From Rhodobacteraceae bacterium M385 (GTDB lineage Bacteria; Pseudomonadota; Alphaproteobacteria; Rhodobacterales; Rhodobacteraceae), in assembly GCA_025141835.1 (NCBI GenBank), contig CP081102.1, forward strand, positions 1,054,001 through 1,118,000: 64,000 nt of DNA. The letters run 5' to 3'. The notes beneath the pieces were generated by a model. The model did not search any database, was not told the DNA's origin, and saw only the letters and a list, made by a program, of their open reading frames with translations. Shown in pieces: positions 26,445 to 34,714 of the stretch. Both the position numbers and the translations under genes were made by a program. The first letter of the stretch is position 1; every line of letters starts with the position of its first letter.

Positions 26445-26546
26445 GCGCCTTACGGCGCTTTGACATTGTGGCGCCGCCTGACGGCGGCGCCCACCGCGCA
26501 ATCAATGGCACCTTCGGTGCCGATTGCGGTTGCCGCTGACGCGGCA
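26445..26546. repeat. Tandem array of four perfect hairpins
   Basis: GCGCC-TTAC-GGCGC (26445-26458), GGCGCCGCC-TGAC-GGCGGCGCC (26470-26491), a two-part stem CGCAATC/GATTGCG around GGCACC-TTC-GGTGCC (26497-26528), and TGCCGC-TGAC-GCGGCA (26531-26546). They fill the gap between yebC and the DMT gene. Confidence 0.85.
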
Positions 26547-26566
26547 GAGTGATCTGTTGGCAAGGC

Positions 26567-27502
26567 ATGGAAACGCCTGTCCCCTCTCTTAAACCTGACA
26601 CCCCAGAGCAGCGCCCCGGTTGGGGTGTTTTCTGGATGCTTGTGACCGGGCTTTGTTTTGTTGCGGTGACGGCGACGGTGAAGATGGTGGGCACGCAGGT
26701 GCCAGCGATCCAATCGGGTTTTTTACGTTATGCCTTGGGGTTGGTGTTCCTGATCCCGATGTTGCCCTCGGTCAAACGGGAAGATGTGGGCCGGGGCTTG
26801 ATGGGAATATTCCTGGCGCGCGGGGTGGCCCATGCGCTGGCCGTGTCGCTTTGGTTCTTTGCCATGACGCGCATTCCGATCGCCGATGTGACGGCGCTGA
26901 ACTACCTTAATCCGGTCTATGTGATCCTGCTGGCCGTGCTGTTTCTGGGAGAGCGCCTTGGCCCCTACCGCATCGCGGCGGTGGTCATCGCCTTTGTGGG
27001 CACCTTCGTTATCATCCGCCCCGGATTCCGAGAGATCGACCTGGGACATGTGACGATGCTGATCACGGCCGTCGCCATGGCGGCGAGCTATTTCCTCGCC
27101 AAGCTGGCATCCCAAAGGGTCAGTGCCGAAGTGGTAGTCTTTTATCTTTCGCTGGTGGTCCCGATCATCCTAGCGCCTTTGGCGTGGTATGTCTGGGTGC
27201 CCGTCACCTGGGGCGATGTGGGGTGGCTGTTCCTCTGCGCCTTCTTTGCCACCCTCGGCCACTACACGATGACATTGGCCTTCCGCGCCGCGCCTTTGGC
27301 GGTGACGCAGCCGGTGTCGTTCTTGCAATTGGTCTGGGCCACGGCTTTGGGCGTGTTTGTCTTTGGCGAACCCGCCGATATCTTCGTGATCGCGGGGGGC
27401 GGGATGATTATTGCGTCGGTAAGCTTCATCACATGGCGAGAGACCGCGTTGGCGCGTCGCCGCCGCAAGGAAGAAGCCTTAGCGGGCGACGCGGTAAGAT
27501 AG
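26567..27502 (+). CDS. DMT superfamily (EamA) transporter
   Basis: About 311 residues from the ATG at 26567 (METPVPSLKP); a GTG at 26549 is an alternative and would overlap the hairpin array only by its edge. Ten membrane helices in two EamA repeats are evident (about 22-150 and 160-295), with the usual ALNYLNPVYVILLAVLFLGERL end of repeat one. A metabolite exporter or importer; substrate unknown. Convergent with the CoxG-like gene, with a 14-base gap. Confidence 0.87.
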   Translation: METPVPSLKPDTPEQRPGWGVFWMLVTGLCFVAVTATVKMVGTQVPAIQSGFLRYALGLVFLIPMLPSVKREDVGRGLMGIFLARGVAHALAVSLWFFAMTRIPIADVTALNYLNPVYVILLAVLFLGERLGPYRIAAVVIAFVGTFVIIRPGFREIDLGHVTMLITAVAMAASYFLAKLASQRVSAEVVVFYLSLVVPIILAPLAWYVWVPVTWGDVGWLFLCAFFATLGHYTMTLAFRAAPLAVTQPVSFLQLVWATALGVFVFGEPADIFVIAGGGMIIASVSFITWRETALARRRRKEEALAGDAVR

Positions 27503-27516
27503 GTGAAGCGTTTGGT

Positions 27517-27981
27517 TTAGGCAGAAGAGTCTTCGCCGCCGCCTTCCAGCCGCTCTTGAAACCGTTCAAAAAACTGATCGGCCATTTTGGTGGCAAAGCT
27601 GTTTACAAGGCGAGAGCCCAATTGCGCGATCTTGCCGCCGACTTTGGCTTCAACGTCATAGGTCAGTTCCGTGCCGCCTTCGGGGTGGTCGGCCAGATGA
27701 ACCTTTGCGCCGCCCTTGGCAAAACCCGCGACGCCGCCTTTGCCTTCGCCCGTGATGGTATAGCTTTCGCCCGGCACGATATCGGAAAGAGTGACCCCGC
27801 CCTTAAATGTCGCTTTCACGGGGCCGACCTTTTGCTTCACGGTCGCCTCGAAACCTTCCTCCGGAGAGCCTGTCAGCTCTTCACAGCCGGGGATGCAAGC
27901 CTTCAAAACCTCAGCCTCATTCAGGGCCTCCCAAACTTGTTGGCGGTCGGCGGCGATGTGGCGGCTTGCGTGAAGTTCCAT
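27517..27981 (-). CDS. CoxG-like SRPBCC protein
   Basis: 154 residues of the CO dehydrogenase subunit G (CoxG) family: MELHASRHIAADRQQVWEAL, ACIPGCEELTGS, and GGVAGFAKGGAKVHL. The SRPBCC fold binds hydrophobic molecules; CoxG anchors or assists CO dehydrogenase where those genes are present, but none are nearby, so the role here is unknown. AGGGAG precedes the ATG. Confidence 0.88.
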   Translation of the reverse strand: MELHASRHIAADRQQVWEALNEAEVLKACIPGCEELTGSPEEGFEATVKQKVGPVKATFKGGVTLSDIVPGESYTITGEGKGGVAGFAKGGAKVHLADHPEGGTELTYDVEAKVGGKIAQLGSRLVNSFATKMADQFFERFQERLEGGGEDSSA

Positions 27982-28092
27982 GGTTTTCTCCCTGTTTCGC
28001 TGTAGCTTACGGGCCGGGGGAGGATTGGCAATGGCCTACGCCCTTCGCTCGGCAAGAATTCATACCTGAATGCCAAAAAACTATTTCGGGCG

Positions 28093-29487
28093 TTATTGGG
28101 CAACCTCGTAAGGAAGGGTGCCGCGACGGTTTGGGTTTACGACCAAGCGCCTCTCTAACGGGGGAACGGCGCGTTGATGGCAGTTGGGACGCTCGCAAAT
28201 GCGGCAGGAAATGCCGATGGGCTGAAAGGCCGTGTCGCGGTCCAGATCAAGGCCATCGGCATAGACCAGTGATCCCGCGTGGCGGACCTCGCAGCCCAAG
28301 GACACCGCATAGCGGCGCGTGGGGCGGCCCCATGCGCCGCCAGATTTTGACACGTCGCGGGCAAGGATCACGTAGCGTGCACCATCGGGAGTTTCCGCCA
28401 GTTGGCGCAGAAAGCGACCCGGTGCTTCAAAGGCTTGGTGCACGTTCCACAAGGGGCAAGCGCCGCCGAAACGGGCGAATTGCAGCCGCGTGGCGGAATG
28501 GCGTTTGGTGACGGTGCCGGCCTGATCGACACGGGCAAAGAAGAACGGAATGCCCTTGGCACCGGGACGTTGCAGGGTAGACAGACGGTGGGCGATTTGT
28601 TCGATCGACGCACCGAAGGTGATGGCCAGACGCTCCAGATCGTGACGGGTGTCTCGGGCGGCTTCGGCAAAACGGGTGTAGGGCATCAGCACCGCCCCGG
28701 CGAAGTAATTCGCCATGCCGATCCGGGCGATTTCGCGGGCGGTGTCGGACTGAAACCGGGCAAGATCCAGCGTCGCCTCGATCAACTGCTCCTGCCCTAG
28801 AAGGGCGTATTGGTGCAGCAGTTGAAAGCGCTGGGTCTCAGGGGCGGCATGGGGCGACAGGGTCAGTGTCTTGGTGCCTGGGTCATAGGCGCGGACGCCA
28901 TCGCCTGCCGCAAAGCGAAGGGTCACGCCCATGTCGGCCAGAACCGATTGCGTATGGGCGGCAAGATCACCAGTGGCGCGGGTGGCGAACCGTTCAGCGG
29001 CGCGGTCCACAGCATCGATGTAATTATCGGTATAATGGAAGAAATCGCGCACCTCTTCCCAAGGAGAGGCGGTCGCGCTGCTTTGTTGGCCCAAAGCCTC
29101 GTCCAGCGACGCAAGGCGTTCCTGGGTTTGGCGATAGGCGCGGTGCAGCTCCAGAAACGCATGGGCCAGTGCCGGCGCGTTGGCCGAGACAAGTCGCAAG
29201 TCGGCCAGTTGCGGGACGGTTTCCGCGAACAGCGGATCGGCCAGAGCCTCTCGCATGTCAGAGACGATGCGATCCGCGTCCGAGGCTGAAAGCTCGGTCA
29301 CGTCAACGCCGAAGTCCTGCGCCAAGCCCATCAGCACCGCCGTCGATAAAGGGCGGTTGTTGTTCTCCATCTGGTTAAGATAGGGCAGGGATATCCCCAA
29401 CTTCGCCGCGAAATCCTTTTGAGTGAGCCCCAGTCCGGTGCGCAAACTGCGCAGCTTGGCGCCGACGTAAAGTTTTTGAGTGGCCAT
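28093..29487 (-). CDS. pccR: Short-chain fatty acyl-CoA regulator (ScfR family), PccR-like
   Basis: 464 residues. The N-terminal XRE helix-turn-helix (about 8-65, GLTQKDFAAKLGISLPYLNQ) is followed by an IrrE-like/DUF955 region and the ScfR C-terminal domain with the Cys motif SCRICERPNCHQRAVPPLER. PccR of Rhodobacter sphaeroides, the best match in type and context, senses a propionyl-CoA-pathway metabolite and controls pccB. Here it lies about 1.5 kb from pccB, and TTTGCAAA-type boxes lie upstream of both. Regulation of itself is likely. Confidence 0.9.
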   Translation of the reverse strand: MATQKLYVGAKLRSLRTGLGLTQKDFAAKLGISLPYLNQMENNNRPLSTAVLMGLAQDFGVDVTELSASDADRIVSDMREALADPLFAETVPQLADLRLVSANAPALAHAFLELHRAYRQTQERLASLDEALGQQSSATASPWEEVRDFFHYTDNYIDAVDRAAERFATRATGDLAAHTQSVLADMGVTLRFAAGDGVRAYDPGTKTLTLSPHAAPETQRFQLLHQYALLGQEQLIEATLDLARFQSDTAREIARIGMANYFAGAVLMPYTRFAEAARDTRHDLERLAITFGASIEQIAHRLSTLQRPGAKGIPFFFARVDQAGTVTKRHSATRLQFARFGGACPLWNVHQAFEAPGRFLRQLAETPDGARYVILARDVSKSGGAWGRPTRRYAVSLGCEVRHAGSLVYADGLDLDRDTAFQPIGISCRICERPNCHQRAVPPLERRLVVNPNRRGTLPYEVAQ

Positions 29488-29497
29488 GCCTGTCCCC

Positions 29498-29527
29498 TTT
29501 GCAACCCTAGGTTAGCGGGTTTGCAAA
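29498..29527 (-). promoter_or_regulatory. Paired PccR-type boxes upstream of pccR
   Basis: TTTGCAAC (29498-29505) and TTTGCAAA (29520-29527), start to start 22 bases. As I recall it, the R. sphaeroides PccR motif is two TTTGCAAA palindromes 12 bases apart start to start; here they are one helical turn further apart. Confidence 0.6.
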
Positions 29528-29541
29528 GCCTGGGGCAAGCC

Positions 29542-30759
29542 TCAACCCTCGGCCACCTGCGCCTGCCTGCGGATCGTGTAGACGATGGAACCGACCGCCA
29601 GAAGCGATGTGATCAGCATGATGATAATCAGCGGATAGGCTCCGTCGCCTCCGGTTAACATGGTGCCTGCCAAGGCAGACATCGCGGCGCCCCCAAACAG
29701 CATAATCGCGCCCCCAAGGCCCGACGCGGTGCCCGCCAAATGGGGGCGAACCGACAACATGCCCGAGGTGGCATTGGGCAAAACCATGCCATTGCCAAAG
29801 CCCACAGTCGTCATGAAGCCGAAGAAAACGAAAGGCGATTGCAGGCCGACAAGAAACAGGACCAGCGACAGCGCCATGCCCACGGCGGTTACCGAAGTGC
29901 CCCATAAGATCATGGGGTTGATGCCGACGCTGGTGGAGTATCGGCCCGAGATGCCATTGCCAAAGAAGTAACCCACGGCGGGTGCGCCGAAGAAAATGCC
30001 AACCTGTGCGGGGGATAGGTGGAAGACCTCCGTCCCCACATAGGGCGCGCCCCCAAGGTATGAGAAAAAAGCCCCCGAGGCGAAGGCCGCTGTCAGGCAG
30101 TAGCCCCAGAAGCGGCGCGAGGTCAGAAGCTCGGGGTATTGGGCGATCTGCTCCCGCAGGCTGGATGTGCTGGCTTTTGCCGTTTCGCCCAAGTCCGCCC
30201 AAACAAGGGCCAAAATGCCCAAGCCAAGGGCCAAAAGCAGCCAGAAATTCGCCTGCCAGCCCATGGATTGTTCCAACGTGCCGCCGATGCCCGGCCCGAC
30301 CATAGGCACCACGGCCATGCCCATGGTCACATAGCCGATCTTGGAGGCGGCTTCCGCCTCGTCATGCATGTCGCGCACCACCGCCCGGCCCAACACAAGG
30401 CCGGTCACGATGACGGCCTGCATCATGCGAAACAGCAAAAAAACCTCAATGCTGGATGCCAGAAGACAGCCGATGGTGGCGAAGATAAACAGGGCCGTTC
30501 CCCCCAAGATCACCGGCCTGCGTCCGAACCGGTCCGAGATCGGCCCAATGATGATCTGAAGCGCGGCGTTAACCAGAAGGTACAGCGACACAGAAAGCTG
30601 CATCAGCCGATAATCCGTGTCGAAGTAATCCGTCATCGCAGGTAGCGAGGGCAGGAATATGTTCATCGACAGGGCGCCAAGGCCGGTCATGATTATCAAC
30701 GTGAAAATGTGCGGGGGCGTGGTGCGGTCTAGAAACCGCGCCGGTTGGTGCGTGCTCAT
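29542..30759 (-). CDS. MFS transporter, Bcr/CflA drug-resistance type
   Basis: 405 residues from the ATG at 30759 (MSTHQPARFLDRTTPP); the longer frame to 30825 would run into the box cluster. Twelve membrane helices are evident, with the MFS motif A (ISDRFGRRPVILGG) after helix 2 and the Bcr-type motif C (VGPGIGGTLEQSMGW) in helix 5. Likely a proton-driven exporter. It is divergent from pccB and shares the intergenic region with TTTGCAAA boxes, so it might be co-controlled by PccR. Confidence 0.88.
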   Translation of the reverse strand: MSTHQPARFLDRTTPPHIFTLIIMTGLGALSMNIFLPSLPAMTDYFDTDYRLMQLSVSLYLLVNAALQIIIGPISDRFGRRPVILGGTALFIFATIGCLLASSIEVFLLFRMMQAVIVTGLVLGRAVVRDMHDEAEAASKIGYVTMGMAVVPMVGPGIGGTLEQSMGWQANFWLLLALGLGILALVWADLGETAKASTSSLREQIAQYPELLTSRRFWGYCLTAAFASGAFFSYLGGAPYVGTEVFHLSPAQVGIFFGAPAVGYFFGNGISGRYSTSVGINPMILWGTSVTAVGMALSLVLFLVGLQSPFVFFGFMTTVGFGNGMVLPNATSGMLSVRPHLAGTASGLGGAIMLFGGAAMSALAGTMLTGGDGAYPLIIIMLITSLLAVGSIVYTIRRQAQVAEG

Positions 30760-30780
30760 GACACTGGCGTATTGCGGTTT

Positions 30781-30866
30781 TTTGCGAAGGTCCAGAGTGT
30801 GTGCAGATGTATACCGGGTTCGCAAATTTGCAAAATTCGTATCTTCGCGGCAAAGTAATTTGCAAA
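30781..30866. promoter_or_regulatory. Cluster of PccR-type boxes between the MFS gene and pccB
   Basis: TTTGCGAA (30781-30788), TTCGCAAA (30819-30826), directly abutting TTTGCAAA (30827-30834), and TTTGCAAA (30859-30866). Two are perfect palindromes and two have one mismatch. The last is 72 bases before the pccB ATG. It probably controls pccB, and perhaps also the divergent MFS gene. Confidence 0.7.
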
Positions 30867-30937
30867 TTTACTAGTTCTTGCTGGATGAAGGGACCTCATC
30901 CGCATAGTTTCCGCGCCAAGCCGAAGAGGGAGGCACC

Positions 30938-32470
30938 ATGACCGATATTCTGGAACAGCTTAACGAGCGACGCGCCTTGGCGCGGGCCGGAGGCGGCGAA
31001 AAGCGGGTGGCTGCACAGCACGCCAAGGGCAAGCTGACGGCGCGTGAGCGGATCGAACTGCTGCTCGATGAGGGGTCTTTCGAAGAGTATGATATGTTCG
31101 TGGCGCACCGCACGACGGAATTTGGCATGGCCGCCAATCGCCCGCCCGGAGACGGTGTCATCACCGGTTGGGGGACTGTGAATGGGCGTCAGATTTACGT
31201 TTATAGTCAGGATTTCACCGTCCTTGGCGGCTCGGTCTCGGAAACCCACGGGCAGAAAATCTGCAAAATCATGGATATGGCGGTGCAAAACGGCGCGCCT
31301 GTGGTCGGCATCAACGACTCGGGCGGGGCGCGTATTCAGGAAGGCGTCGATGCCCTTGCCGCTTATGCCGAGATTTTCCGTCGCAACGTCGAAGCTTCTG
31401 GCGTGATCCCGCAGATTTCGCTGGTGATGGGGCCTTGCGCCGGCGGCGCGGTTTACTCCCCCGCGATGACCGACTTCATCTTTATGGTGAAGGACACGTC
31501 CTACATGTTCGTCACCGGCCCCGATGTGGTAAAAACCGTGACAAATGAGGTGGTTACCGCCGAGGAACTGGGCGGCGCGGCTACGCACACGAAGAAGTCC
31601 TCCGTCGCCGATGGCGCGTTTGAAAACGATGTGGAGGCGCTGAGCGAAGTGCGTCGCCTGATCGACTTCCTGCCCTTGTCGAACCGCGAAAAGCCTCCAG
31701 TGCGGCCGTTCTTTGATAGCCCCGACCGGATCGAAGAGAGCCTTGATACGCTGATCCCTGACAACCCCAACCAGCCCTACGACATGAAAGAGCTGATCGA
31801 AAAGCTGGCCGATGAAGGCGATTTCTACGAGATCCAAGAGGACTTCGCCGGCAACATTCTGACCGGTTTCATCCGGCTGGAAGGCCAGACCGTGGGTGTT
31901 GTGGCGAACCAACCGATGGTTCTGGCGGGAGTGCTGGATATCGACAGCTCTCGCAAGGCGGCGCGGTTCGTGCGGTTCTGCGATTGCTTCGAGATCCCGA
32001 TCCTGACCCTTGTGGACGTGCCCGGCTTCCTGCCCGGCACGACGCAGGAATATGGCGGCGTCATCAAACATGGCGCAAAGCTGTTGTTCGCCTATGGCGA
32101 GGCGACGGTACCTTTGGTCACGGTCATTACCCGCAAAGCCTATGGTGGAGCTTATGATGTGATGGCCTCTAAGCATCTGAAAGCGGACGTGAATTACGCT
32201 TGGCCCACGGCCGAGATCGCCGTGATGGGTGCCAAGGGCGCGGTGGAAATTCTGCACCGTTCCGACCTCGGGGATGCCGACAAGATCGCGGCCCATACCG
32301 CCGAGTATGAAGACCGTTTTGCCAATCCGTTCGTCGCTGCTGAGCGGGGCTTCATTGACGAGGTCATTCAACCCCATTCCACCCGCCGCCGGGTCAGCCG
32401 CGCCTTCGCCTCTTTGCGGCGGAAGGAGCAGAAGATGCCGTGGAAAAAGCACGACAATATCCCTCTCTGA
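30938..32470 (+). CDS. pccB: Propionyl-CoA carboxylase beta subunit
   Basis: 510 residues, the usual length. It carries two crotonase-like carboxyltransferase halves: GINDSGGARIQEGVDAL and GPCAGGAVYSPAMTDF in the N-half (acyl-CoA side), and VPGFLPGTTQEYGG with ITRKAYGGAYDVM in the C-half (carboxybiotin side). With PccA it converts propionyl-CoA to (S)-methylmalonyl-CoA in the cytoplasm. GGGAGG precedes the ATG. Its TGA overlaps the next ATG (TGATG), so translation is coupled. Regulation by PccR is inferred from the upstream boxes. Confidence 0.96.
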   Translation: MTDILEQLNERRALARAGGGEKRVAAQHAKGKLTARERIELLLDEGSFEEYDMFVAHRTTEFGMAANRPPGDGVITGWGTVNGRQIYVYSQDFTVLGGSVSETHGQKICKIMDMAVQNGAPVVGINDSGGARIQEGVDALAAYAEIFRRNVEASGVIPQISLVMGPCAGGAVYSPAMTDFIFMVKDTSYMFVTGPDVVKTVTNEVVTAEELGGAATHTKKSSVADGAFENDVEALSEVRRLIDFLPLSNREKPPVRPFFDSPDRIEESLDTLIPDNPNQPYDMKELIEKLADEGDFYEIQEDFAGNILTGFIRLEGQTVGVVANQPMVLAGVLDIDSSRKAARFVRFCDCFEIPILTLVDVPGFLPGTTQEYGGVIKHGAKLLFAYGEATVPLVTVITRKAYGGAYDVMASKHLKADVNYAWPTAEIAVMGAKGAVEILHRSDLGDADKIAAHTAEYEDRFANPFVAAERGFIDEVIQPHSTRRRVSRAFASLRRKEQKMPWKKHDNIPL

Positions 32471-32817
32471 TGGCGCGGCATGGATGGCATATTGACCGTG
32501 ACGGCGAGACGTTAACCCTGTCTCGCCAGCGCACGGCCCGGTTTGATCTGGCCGAGGTGACGTTCCTTCCGGGCGATGATCTGGTGCGCTCGTTAATTGC
32601 GCATCAAATCCGGCAGGATATGTGGCGCAAGCTGCAACGCTTGCGCGGCTTTTGCCCGGCGGTGCGTGTCACGACGCAACCGGGCGGCGTCGCGGTTTTG
32701 GCAGGTGGCGCAGTGGCGGGGCCGGTTACGGACCGGGCACGCACGGCGATATCGGACCTGCTGCAAGACCCGGACCTCCGCGCCCGCTGGACCCGCAACG
32801 CCGCGAGGAAACGGTAA
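32470..32817 (+). CDS. Uncharacterised protein between pccB and DUF6497 gene
   Basis: 115 residues starting at the ATG that overlaps the pccB stop. Basic overall (RHGWHIDRDGETLTLSRQRT, many Arg), no signal peptide, no membrane helix. I do not recognise a family. The coupled overlaps on both sides (TGATG and TAATG) tie it firmly to the pcc operon. It could have a role in assembly or biotinylation, but nothing in the sequence shows this. Confidence 0.7.
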   Translation: MARHGWHIDRDGETLTLSRQRTARFDLAEVTFLPGDDLVRSLIAHQIRQDMWRKLQRLRGFCPAVRVTTQPGGVAVLAGGAVAGPVTDRARTAISDLLQDPDLRARWTRNAARKR

Positions 32818-33242
32818 TGTTGCGCAACATCCTTATCGTGCTGACCATCGCCGTGGCCGCCAGTGGGGCATATCTGTTCCTGCGTGGTCCGGCGGAAGCC
32901 GACATCTGCACCGCTGACGAGGTGTTGCAGGCCCCCTCGGGCAATGACCTGCGCCTGTGTGATGTGTTGTTCGAGGTGCAGCCCAACAATGATGCTTGGG
33001 TGGTGGTGCGTGTCACCGATCCATCCCTCGCGGGTGGTGCTGCCCGGGCCGATCATGGCGACCATGATTGGGCTTGTGAGACGTGGGGTCTTCCCGCCCT
33101 GGACAAAGAGCCTCGTCCCACGCGCATCATCGTGCAGATCATGGAGGCGCCGTTTCAACGCGGAGAGCCTGCACCGGGGATAACTCAATCCATCGAGGCG
33201 TATTCTGAAGAGAACGCCACCTGCATGTGGGAGCTTTTGTGA
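32817..33242 (+). CDS. DUF6497 family protein
   Basis: 141 residues. An N-terminal signal or membrane segment (MLRNILIVLTIAVAASGAYL) is followed by an exported domain with APSGNDLRLCDVLFEVQP and the ending AYSEENATCMWELL, which match the DUF6497 pattern. Two or more Cys could form disulfides. The ATG overlaps the preceding TAA. Role unknown; an exported protein inside a cytoplasmic carboxylase operon is unexpected. Confidence 0.75.
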   Translation: MLRNILIVLTIAVAASGAYLFLRGPAEADICTADEVLQAPSGNDLRLCDVLFEVQPNNDAWVVVRVTDPSLAGGAARADHGDHDWACETWGLPALDKEPRPTRIIVQIMEAPFQRGEPAPGITQSIEAYSEENATCMWELL

Positions 33243-33615
33243 TGTATCCCCAACATCTTGAGATGCGACGTTCATGCGAAAGCCGGGGTGATGCATTCGA
33301 GTCACAGCCCGATCTTCTTTGTGGAAAACCCTGTGGAGAAACCGTCACTCCATGTAACGTCCTTCCTAGCTGCACCAATGCAGCTGTACCTCGGATCGTG
33401 CCCGGGTCTACGGGCACATCGCCTTTTGGCCCGGTCACACCGCGAGGCAATAAGAAGAAGAAAACGGCTCAGACGGGTTTGCAGACACCGTCCAAGCCGA
33501 AACGGCAAGTCCTATGGTGCAATCCCCCAGAGCACCCGAGCAGGACATCCCCTCTAACCGGACGGGGCAGTAGCTTCGTCCGGTATATCCCCTCCCCTCA
33601 AACGGGGAGTTCCCC
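33243..33615. other. 373-base gap with two clear hairpins, no supported gene
   Basis: It holds AGCTGCA-CCAA-TGCAGCT (around 33368-33385) and CCGGACG...CGTCCGG (around 33559-33584). A reading frame covering most of it has atypical composition and no ribosome-binding site. I see no cobalamin riboswitch features. It might carry a small RNA or leader for the downstream gene. Confidence 0.4.
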
Positions 33616-33990
33616 ATGCTAAAACACCGCGGTTTCCCAGGACGGCTTCCGTCCAGCGAGTATCAATTCGTTATCCGTCGCGACAACAAATCCGGCGCGA
33701 CCAAGCTGATTGCGCGCGAACGTTTCGCCGACCGCCGCCCGCCAGATCGCCGGGCCGACAGCGGCTTCATGGAGGCGCTATGGCTCTACTTCGGAGAAGA
33801 ACCGTTTGAGCGTGGCAATCTGGATGCGGGTCGCCTGAGCTGGCTGTTTGGGCGCGAGGTTATCCCCGCCGAAGACCCATTTGACCCCGAAAGCTATGAA
33901 GCGCTGTTGAAAATCGATGTGAACCGCGCCCGCGCGTCGTTCCCCGAGGCGTTTGACGGCACCGGCGTCTGGGATGGCGGATCGGCATGA
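33616..33990 (+). CDS. Uncharacterised 124-aa protein in the pcc region
   Basis: 124 residues, no signal peptide or membrane helix, charge-rich, with VIRRDNKSGATKLIARERFA at the N-terminus and an acidic C-terminal half (EDPFDPESYEALLKIDVNR). I do not recognise the family. Coding quality (codon bias, no competing frame) supports a real gene. It lies between pccB and pccA on the same strand but with a 373-base gap before it, so it may have its own promoter. Confidence 0.7.
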   Translation: MLKHRGFPGRLPSSEYQFVIRRDNKSGATKLIARERFADRRPPDRRADSGFMEALWLYFGEEPFERGNLDAGRLSWLFGREVIPAEDPFDPESYEALLKIDVNRARASFPEAFDGTGVWDGGSA

Positions 33991-34351
33991 TTTTGCCCGT
34001 CATTAACCATTTTGAGCGGCCCGCCGCGCAGGGCGGGGGAACTGGGCCGCGCGGCCTTTCGCACCCCGCGAAACCTGCGATGGTGTCCAAGTCGGCCAAT
34101 GTCCCAACTAACTTTTACCCGGCCGACACTGACAATACGTGTTACCCTTCCCCTTTAAGGCGGTCGGCCGATTTATCGGTGCGACCGCCTCTTTTTTTGC
34201 GCTGCGAAAACGGCATCCTCGGGTCTGTCAGGCTCTTTCCCGCCGAAATGCGGGCTCAGGAAATCGTTACTTATCCGCAGGTTCTGCGCGCTGTAGGGTT
34301 AGCGGCGCGAGAGACCTCGCCATTGAGCACATCGACAGGAGACGCATCGAA
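33991..34351. other. 361-base gap with palindrome and strong terminator
   Basis: Contains GGCCGC/GCGGCC (34045-34056) followed by TTTC, then a textbook terminator at 34159-34198. The 102 bases between them hold no recognisable coding frame; a short RNA ending at the terminator is possible. The part after 34198 should hold the promoter of the lipoprotein gene. Confidence 0.5.
34159..34198 (+). terminator. Strong intrinsic terminator
   Basis: GGCGGTCG (34159-34166) pairs with CGACCGCC (34182-34189), with a smaller inner CCGAT/ATCGG stem, followed by TCTTTTTTT. It is one of the few classical U-run terminators in the window. Confidence 0.9.
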
Positions 34352-34558
34352 ATGCGCACTAAATTCACCATCACAGCCCTATTCGCGGCCACCCTCGCCA
34401 TGTCCGGTTGCGTCATGTCCGACCTTGAGCGCGCCGGCGTCGGCGCCGTTGCGGGCGGCGTCACGGCAGCGGCCGTCGGTGGCACCGTTGCCACGGGCGT
34501 CGTGGCGGGCGCAGCCATCGGCGCGCTTTGCGACGAAGTCACGCGCATCTGCCGCTAA
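34352..34558 (+). CDS. Small lipoprotein
   Basis: 68 residues with a lipoprotein signal (MRTKFTITALFAATLAMSGC, lipobox MSGC with Cys20). The mature part is a Gly/Ala/Val-rich stretch resembling glycine-zipper segments (AGVGAVAGGVTAAAVGG) and ends CDEVTRICR. AGGAG lies 11 bases before the ATG. Glycine-zipper lipoproteins insert in the outer membrane or bind envelope components; the specific role is unknown. Confidence 0.8.
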   Translation: MRTKFTITALFAATLAMSGCVMSDLERAGVGAVAGGVTAAAVGGTVATGVVAGAAIGALCDEVTRICR

Positions 34559-34714
34559 GTTCCGGGCGGGCCTAGCCCGCACACCCAAGAATTTATGTAA
34601 CCACCCGGGCCCCCGTGCCTCGGTGGTTTTTGGCGTTTCAACGGCGCCCACATCTCCCCTTTTGCTGGCCCAAGTCACGCGGGCCAAATCTATCCGCAGA
34701 GAAGGAAACACCCC

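Noticed and set aside
33227..33622. 131-aa frame in the gap before the 124-aa gene
   Set aside because: Cys-, Pro- and Ser-rich with no ribosome-binding site, and it overlaps the DUF6497 stop and the next start; the region is better read as non-coding.
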